This document shows, piece by piece, positions 40,535 to 44,972 of a stretch of DNA of 44,972 bases. Positions within the stretch are counted from its first letter, which is position 1, and each line of letters begins with the position of its first letter. A program made the translations under genes and the position numbers. The notes under the pieces are model-generated. The model did no database searches. It was not told the DNA's origin and saw only the letters and a list, made by a program, of their open reading frames with translations. Source of the DNA: Hyphomonadaceae bacterium. Lineage in GTDB: Bacteria; Pseudomonadota; Alphaproteobacteria; Caulobacterales; Maricaulaceae. The stretch is taken from positions 1-44,972 of the forward strand of contig JABDMW010000016.1 of NCBI GenBank assembly GCA_013001295.1, written 5' to 3'.

Positions 40535-40700
40535 GTTACTTTTAACATTGGGAATTAGTATTAAACCGTCCGTAGGGTCTTTTTCAATTTACAGTCGGGC
40601 GGCGATTCCGCGACAATCTTGTATATAGACCTACATCTGTTTGACCTAAACTTTGTTTTGAAAGGCAATTGGGTTATTACCTTGCCCCCGTTCACCACAC

Positions 40701-42620
40701 CTATTCCCAGTCGTCCGCCAGTTTTTTATAATGCTCAGACAGGGTATGGAAGGCCGGTTTGCGCTCGCCTGTTTCCGTGATGACGCCTTTGCGGTTCCAG
40801 CCGTTTTGATAAATGGAATGCTGGCGACGCGGGGATCTGAAGTCTTTGAGGATCCACGGTGATATGCCGCGCAAAGACGGGATTTCCGCGCTCATTTCCA
40901 ACGTTTCGCGGTACATTTCATCCTGATATTCGACGGAAAATTTACGCGGCACATCCTCGCCCGACAGGCCGATATAGGCGCCCGCGCCGAACTCCGAGAA
41001 AATCAGCGGTTTGTCAAAATCAAGATCCCAGCGGATCTCGCTGACATCGCCCACGGCCACCGGCCCGTACCAGCCGTCATAGGTATTGACCGATAAGACA
41101 TCGAGTTGATCGGCCAGCGGGTCGGTAATGCGCGCGGTGAGAACACCACCCTCTTCCTGCTTGCTCGTCATCAGAGCCGCTGTCACCAGGCGTGAGCTGT
41201 CCAGCTCTCGGGTTTTGGCCACAAGCGCATTCATAAAATCATTGCGTCGGTCAGAAATCGGAGTCTCATTGCCAACACTCCAGAACAGGATGGACGCCCG
41301 GTTGCGGTCGCGCAATATGTTCTCCTCGATCATGGATTTCGACAAGGCCAAAGTCTCGTCATTCTCCCAGTCAATGCGCCAATAGACCGGGATCTCGCTC
41401 CAAACAATCAGGCCGAGCTCGTCGGCCATACGGGTCATGACATCTGAGTGGGGATAATGGGCCAGGCGCACGAAATTGCCATTGAGACCGTCTTTAACCT
41501 CCGAGAGTAAAGCCCGCGCATTCGTGGCGCTGATGTCGCGGACCGGGTTTGATCCGATTTCCTCTTCATGGATACTGATACCGCGCAGGAATATGGGCTT
41601 ACCATTGAGGAGAATATCCTCACCGTTCAATGCGATCGTGCGAAACCCGATCCGGTCGGTCCACCGATCATCAGCGCTCTCAACCTCGACCGTATAAAGC
41701 TGCGGCGTCTTCGGAGACCACAGCGCCAGGTCGGCAGGCAGCGGCATGTCGGTTGTCCAATTTCCTTCAGCGTCGCTTTGACCGTCGAGCGTAATGTCGA
41801 GTTCCGGGATGCGGAGCGACATCGCCTGCCCGGCCTTGGTTGAACCGTCGAGACGGGCGTCAATACGAATGCGGCCATCGTCGTCCAGTCGCACCCAGCT
41901 CTCGGCAATATAGGTTTCGGGACGGCGCACAAAATGAACCGGTCGGGTGATGCCGCCATAGGTTTCCCAGTCGGTGACGGGCGGCGGTACGCTTTGCCAA
42001 TCGCGGCGGGAATCCACGCCAACGGTCAGTTGATTGACACCGTCAATGGCAATGTCCGTAACTTCAAAGGAGAAAGGGGTGAACCCGCCTTCATGCTGCC
42101 CCAGACGCTCGCCGTTCAGATACACATCCGCTTTATAATTGACCGCGCCAAATTCCAGAAACAGGCGCTCATCAGAACGCGGCGTGACTTCAAATTCGCG
42201 CTGATACCATACGACGCCCTGATAGTGCCGCATCTCCGGCTCGTGCCCGATCCATGCGCCCGGAATCTTCGCCGTCTTGGCATGATCCATGTCATATTCG
42301 AACAGGGCCGTCGGGTTTTTGCGCATCTCGGCTTCGACATCGATGAAATTATACCGGCGACTGCCATAACCGGCCTGCCCGCCGTGAAAACCCGCATAGC
42401 CATCTGCGTACGGATCAACGGACCAATGCCACATACCGGAGAGATCGGTTGCCCCCTGTGCGGCGACTTTGACCGGGCTGACAGATGCTTTTTTTGAGCT
42501 TACTTCAAATGTTGACGTTTTTAGAGTGCTCTCCGTATCTTCCGATACCGGTCCACAGGCTGCCAGGCAAAGCACGGCCAGCGATAAAACCGCCGCTAAA
42601 AACAGATTGACCCTCACCAT
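40701..42620 (-). CDS. GH2 family glycosidase, predicted lipoprotein
   Basis: 639 residues from ATG 42620 (AAGGGGTG upstream), which opens a lipoprotein signal with LAAC (Cys22); a 15-residue longer frame is possible. The sugar-binding jelly roll (about 60-240, HYQGVVWYQREFEV, VNYKADVYLNGERLGQHEGG), an Ig-like domain (about 245-340) and the TIM barrel follow. Acid/base Glu452 is in SVGNETP and the nucleophile Glu543 in IFSEFGAG. It is a beta-glucuronidase/beta-galactosidase-like enzyme; the sugar cannot be fixed. Expected place: the outside or periplasmic face of a membrane, in line with marine polysaccharide use and the alginate lyase nearby. Confidence 0.88.
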   Translation of the reverse strand: MVRVNLFLAAVLSLAVLCLAACGPVSEDTESTLKTSTFEVSSKKASVSPVKVAAQGATDLSGMWHWSVDPYADGYAGFHGGQAGYGSRRYNFIDVEAEMRKNPTALFEYDMDHAKTAKIPGAWIGHEPEMRHYQGVVWYQREFEVTPRSDERLFLEFGAVNYKADVYLNGERLGQHEGGFTPFSFEVTDIAIDGVNQLTVGVDSRRDWQSVPPPVTDWETYGGITRPVHFVRRPETYIAESWVRLDDDGRIRIDARLDGSTKAGQAMSLRIPELDITLDGQSDAEGNWTTDMPLPADLALWSPKTPQLYTVEVESADDRWTDRIGFRTIALNGEDILLNGKPIFLRGISIHEEEIGSNPVRDISATNARALLSEVKDGLNGNFVRLAHYPHSDVMTRMADELGLIVWSEIPVYWRIDWENDETLALSKSMIEENILRDRNRASILFWSVGNETPISDRRNDFMNALVAKTRELDSSRLVTAALMTSKQEEGGVLTARITDPLADQLDVLSVNTYDGWYGPVAVGDVSEIRWDLDFDKPLIFSEFGAGAYIGLSGEDVPRKFSVEYQDEMYRETLEMSAEIPSLRGISPWILKDFRSPRRQHSIYQNGWNRKGVITETGERKPAFHTLSEHYKKLADDWE

Positions 42621-42761
42621 CCCAAGCACCCCTTTGTATCCTTGTAATAAAGGCACTTTAGACATAACTCGCTATCGAAGAAAGAAATATGGCAACAGGG
42701 ACAATGTATTACTTGTTGTAAATTTTGCTTGAACGGCAAATTGGTTGTGAACCTGCCCCGC

Positions 42762-43409
42762 TTACTGGGCACTTAATTTGGCAACTTCCATTTTGATAAA
42801 TTCGGGTAAATAATTTGGCGTGCACCCGCGTGCGACCACTTCATCCTTATAAAGCCCTGTCTGCTCACCAATACCCATGCAGCGCGAACGCAGCCTGGGC
42901 TGAAACTTACCAATCTGGCCCGCCGTATAATTCATTGCCCATTGCACCTCCGGCGGTTCATCAAGTATTTTCGCCTCAATGGCATCCAGCAATTCGTTGG
43001 TATTGGACTGATCCGTCTTGCCCATCCATCTTAACCGGGCCTGATAATACCAGAACACCCGCCGTTGTAAGGCGGACGGGCTGTCCGCCCAGGATTCCAT
43101 CATCGCGACAGTTTTTTTATCTTTGGACAATTGGTTCGCCATCAACCAATCGATCAACTGGTTTCGTTCCTCATCATCATGGGCCTGCATATCCGCATCC
43201 AATTGATCGATCACATTCTGCGTGAGTAGTTTTTTGTCCATAATCAGGATGGCCAATTGTCTCGAGAAAAACGCGCCTGTCGACCACAGCTCCATCGCCA
43301 GTTGGTGATCTTTTTTGATCTCTTTGGCAATTTTGCGCAAATCTCCGAGCTTGGTATCCTGGCCGGATATCTGTGCATGGACTTTGTTTGCTTTTTGACC
43401 GAGCTTCAT
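42762..43409 (-). CDS. DNA alkylation repair-like HEAT protein (AlkD family)
   Basis: 215 residues from ATG 43409; TTG 43448 would extend it. Helical repeats include LRKIAKEIKKDHQLAMELWS, FFSRQLAILIMDKK and WADSPSALQRRVFWYYQARL, matching the DNA_alkylation/AlkD superfamily of HEAT-like proteins. In AlkD the fold cradles DNA and removes alkylated bases. Several relatives are non-enzymatic, and the catalytic Asp was not located by eye. The gene stands alone. Confidence 0.68.
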   Translation of the reverse strand: MKLGQKANKVHAQISGQDTKLGDLRKIAKEIKKDHQLAMELWSTGAFFSRQLAILIMDKKLLTQNVIDQLDADMQAHDDEERNQLIDWLMANQLSKDKKTVAMMESWADSPSALQRRVFWYYQARLRWMGKTDQSNTNELLDAIEAKILDEPPEVQWAMNYTAGQIGKFQPRLRSRCMGIGEQTGLYKDEVVARGCTPNYLPEFIKMEVAKLSAQ

Positions 43410-43497
43410 AGTGCCAATAATCTTACGGACGAAACCGGTTAAGGTCAAACCGGCGCAGCCAACCGCTCACATCTCCCCTACCGATCAGGCCACCACC

Positions 43498-43761
43498 TCA
43501 CCCATACCGGGCGGCGGGTTGATCGAACAGATCACCAAAGCCTTTGGTCGATGGGGGTGGTGACATGGGTTTAGCGGATTGCGGATCATTGCCGGTGATC
43601 GACGTGCCGGTGTCGGCAGCAGCCGCGCGCCAGCCAAACACTTTCGCCAGCGGACTGTTCTTGGGATAGTACCAGCGCTTCAGCGCCGGATCCCAGCGTG
43701 CACCGAGACGCTTGGCAAGGTTGCGGTCTTCGTAAGCGACGTTTATAAATCGTTTTGTCAT
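43498..43761 (-). CDS. DUF5710 domain protein
   Basis: 87 residues from ATG 43761, with GGAG 9 bases upstream. The N-terminal 45 residues (KRFINVAYEDRNLAKRLGAR, WDPALKRWYYP) are the DUF5710 module, often found at the ends of plasmid primases and DNA-processing proteins (G-A-R-W-D-x-x-x-K-x-W-Y). The rest is Pro/Ser-rich and unstructured. It lies next to a region with DnaA boxes. Confidence 0.75.
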   Translation of the reverse strand: MTKRFINVAYEDRNLAKRLGARWDPALKRWYYPKNSPLAKVFGWRAAAADTGTSITGNDPQSAKPMSPPPSTKGFGDLFDQPAARYG

Positions 43762-43889
43762 GGCCCGGGTCTCCACTCATTTGTTCTCAAGGGAAAGAGA
43801 ACATAACAAGAACATTATCTTGACGCAAGTAAAAATTTCAGCGATACGGCAGTCGCATACGGTCAGGAATTGCGAGATCGCCCGGCTCG

Positions 43890-44110
43890 CGCCCTCTTGA
43901 TCATTTTTTTGTTTATTTTTTTATGGAGTCTGGAGTCTGGAGTCTTGGTGCCTCTTAACCCATTGAAAACAAACAATTCCCGAAAAATTAAAAAGAGATA
44001 ATGTCGAGATAATGTTGAGATAAATTCAAGATTAAGTCGGGATAAAAACCAAAAAACCTAATGATTAGAACTTATCCACAGACTTATCCACAGGGCAGAT
44101 TGCACAAATT
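43890..44110. other. AT-rich region with two DnaA boxes and iterated repeats
   Basis: TTATCCACA occurs twice in the same direction (44072-44080 and 44084-44092), the exact DnaA-box consensus with 3 bases between. Before it are AT-rich stretches (tttttttgtttatttttttat), the 7-base TGGAGTC repeated three times (43924-43945) and GAGATAATGT/TGAGATAA-type repeats (43993-44030). This combination is origin-like. No replication gene is adjacent except the DUF5710 gene, so it is a candidate only. The remainder of 43762-44209 holds no gene. Confidence 0.4.
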
Positions 44111-44209
44111 TTGTCGGGTAATAGCCCAGAAAAACAAACGAACGCGCCCCTACCCGCCTTGACCTTGTAGCAATCCCGATACAAATTACCGATCGTGCAG
44201 GAGCTTCAC

Positions 44210-44972
44210 ATGACAACACTATCAAAATTTCGATATCTAAAACTGAGCCCTGTTGGCGCGATTATCGCTTTGGGTTTATCCGCAATTCCTTTTAACGCGC
44301 TCGCTGGAGAACGGCCCCAAGTGCCGGCCGATGTTTTCGATCTAAGTCATTGGAATATAACGGTGCCGATTGATAAAGACCGCGACGGCAAGTCGGATAC
44401 GATCAGCGTCAAGAAACTGAAAAAATATTCTCATCCCGACTTTTTCTACCTCGATGAGCAAAACCGCATGGTTTTCGCCACGCCCAACAAAGCGGCAACC
44501 ACCAAAAATTCGAGCAATACGCGCAGCGAGTTGCGCCATATGTTGCGCGGGAAAAATACCCGGATCAAAACCCATGGCGCCGGCAATAATTTCGCCGTTC
44601 GCGCGCGCAAGGATTCAGATAAATTCGGGTCTGTCGGCGGTCGGTTGGATGCAACACTACAGGTGGATCATGTTGCCCGGCGTGCCGAAAACCCGGATGT
44701 AAAAGCGGCTTTCTCCGCTGTCGTCGGACAGATTCACGCCGTCAAATATGACAATACGGCGTCGGGTTTCGGGTATGGCAACGAACCGCTGAAAATCTTT
44801 TACAAGAAATTTCCGGGTCACGAGACCGGTTCGGTGTTTTGGACCTATGAGCGCAACTTGCCTAAAGATGATCCCAACCGCACCGACATTGCTTATCCGG
44901 TTTGGGGAAATCTCTGGACCAATAAAACTGATCCCAAAGAAGCCGGGATCGCCCTGGGCGAGCCTTTCAGCT
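44210..44972 (+). CDS. PL7 family alginate lyase, 5' part (cut by window end)
   Basis: 254 codons from ATG 44210 (AGGAG 8 bases upstream), open at the window end. The signal peptide ends near NALAG (residue 32). The lyase domain begins at FDLSHWNITVPIDKDRDGKS. The two substrate-binding signatures visible are RSELR (105-109) and QIH (174-176) of PL7; the third (Y-x-K-x-G-x-Y-x-Q) would lie beyond the edge. It cleaves alginate by beta-elimination in the periplasm or outside. Together with the GH2 enzyme it suggests use of brown-algal polysaccharide. Confidence 0.9.
   Translation, partial: MTTLSKFRYLKLSPVGAIIALGLSAIPFNALAGERPQVPADVFDLSHWNITVPIDKDRDGKSDTISVKKLKKYSHPDFFYLDEQNRMVFATPNKAATTKNSSNTRSELRHMLRGKNTRIKTHGAGNNFAVRARKDSDKFGSVGGRLDATLQVDHVARRAENPDVKAAFSAVVGQIHAVKYDNTASGFGYGNEPLKIFYKKFPGHETGSVFWTYERNLPKDDPNRTDIAYPVWGNLWTNKTDPKEAGIALGEPFS

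Noticed and set aside
1-44972. tRNA, rRNA, riboswitch and prophage signals
   Set aside because: No T-arm or anticodon patterns, rRNA segments, recognised riboswitch motifs or phage structural genes were seen on either strand; a tRNAscan or Rfam run would be decisive.

Overview
The window looks like chromosomal DNA of a marine alphaproteobacterium, probably from the Maricaulales/Hyphomonadaceae branch. This is inferred from paralogous DUF6090 membrane proteins, promoters of the alphaproteobacterial general stress (EcfG) type, a PAS/HWE-type histidine kinase, and polysaccharide-active enzymes (a GH2 glycosidase and a PL7 alginate lyase). No tRNA, rRNA, CRISPR array, phage or intact transposase was seen.

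Layout. 1-1.1 kb: the end of one glycosyltransferase-like gene and a complete second one. 1.2-3.6 kb, 6.6-8.5 kb and 11.0-11.4 kb: three blocks of a modular array. It is built from the first ~54 bases of DUF6090 genes, repeated about 13 times. Only two copies continue into a full DUF6090 gene; the others run into palindromic elements, a lipoprotein hydrolase gene, or nothing. Units are chained by TAATG or ATGA stop/start overlaps. 3.7-6.5 kb: glutathione transferase, a VOC protein and PEP carboxykinase (pckA). 8.5-10.8 kb: a minus-strand insert with a protease tail fragment and a propeller sensor that lacks an output domain.

11.4-18 kb is a stress region. An RsbQ-like hydrolase is paired with a PAS-PAS-HWE-type kinase. 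CsbD-like and hemerythrin genes each have an exact EcfG-type promoter. Three Hsp20 genes follow, then a YfdX protein and a small secreted protein. The likely logic is that the hydrolase/PAS pair senses a signal, the kinase feeds the general stress response, and the neighbouring genes are output. Only the promoters are direct evidence of that link.

18-30 kb: a Ca2+/Na+ exchanger, NTF2-like proteins, a small HTH/membrane-protein pair, HxlR with a divergent SDR/quinone reductase pair, a HupE/UreJ group, a GDCCVxC pair, an NTF2-like gene broken by one stop codon, an aquaporin and a HabB/StyC-like membrane isomerase. 30-38 kb: beta-carbonic anhydrase overlapping a cytochrome c-fused sugar dehydrogenase, a desaturase, an M28 peptidase and a large TolB-propeller amidohydrolase whose 3' tail is tandemly duplicated with a palindromic element. 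38.4-45 kb: VOC and membrane proteins, a lipoprotein GH2 enzyme, an AlkD-like protein, a DUF5710 protein, an AT-rich region with two DnaA boxes, and the start of a PL7 alginate lyase cut by the window edge.

The genome seems prone to copying gene-edge fragments together with palindromic repeats: DUF6090 starts, the amidohydrolase end and an NTF2-like start. The DUF6090 leader array is the most unusual structure in the window.
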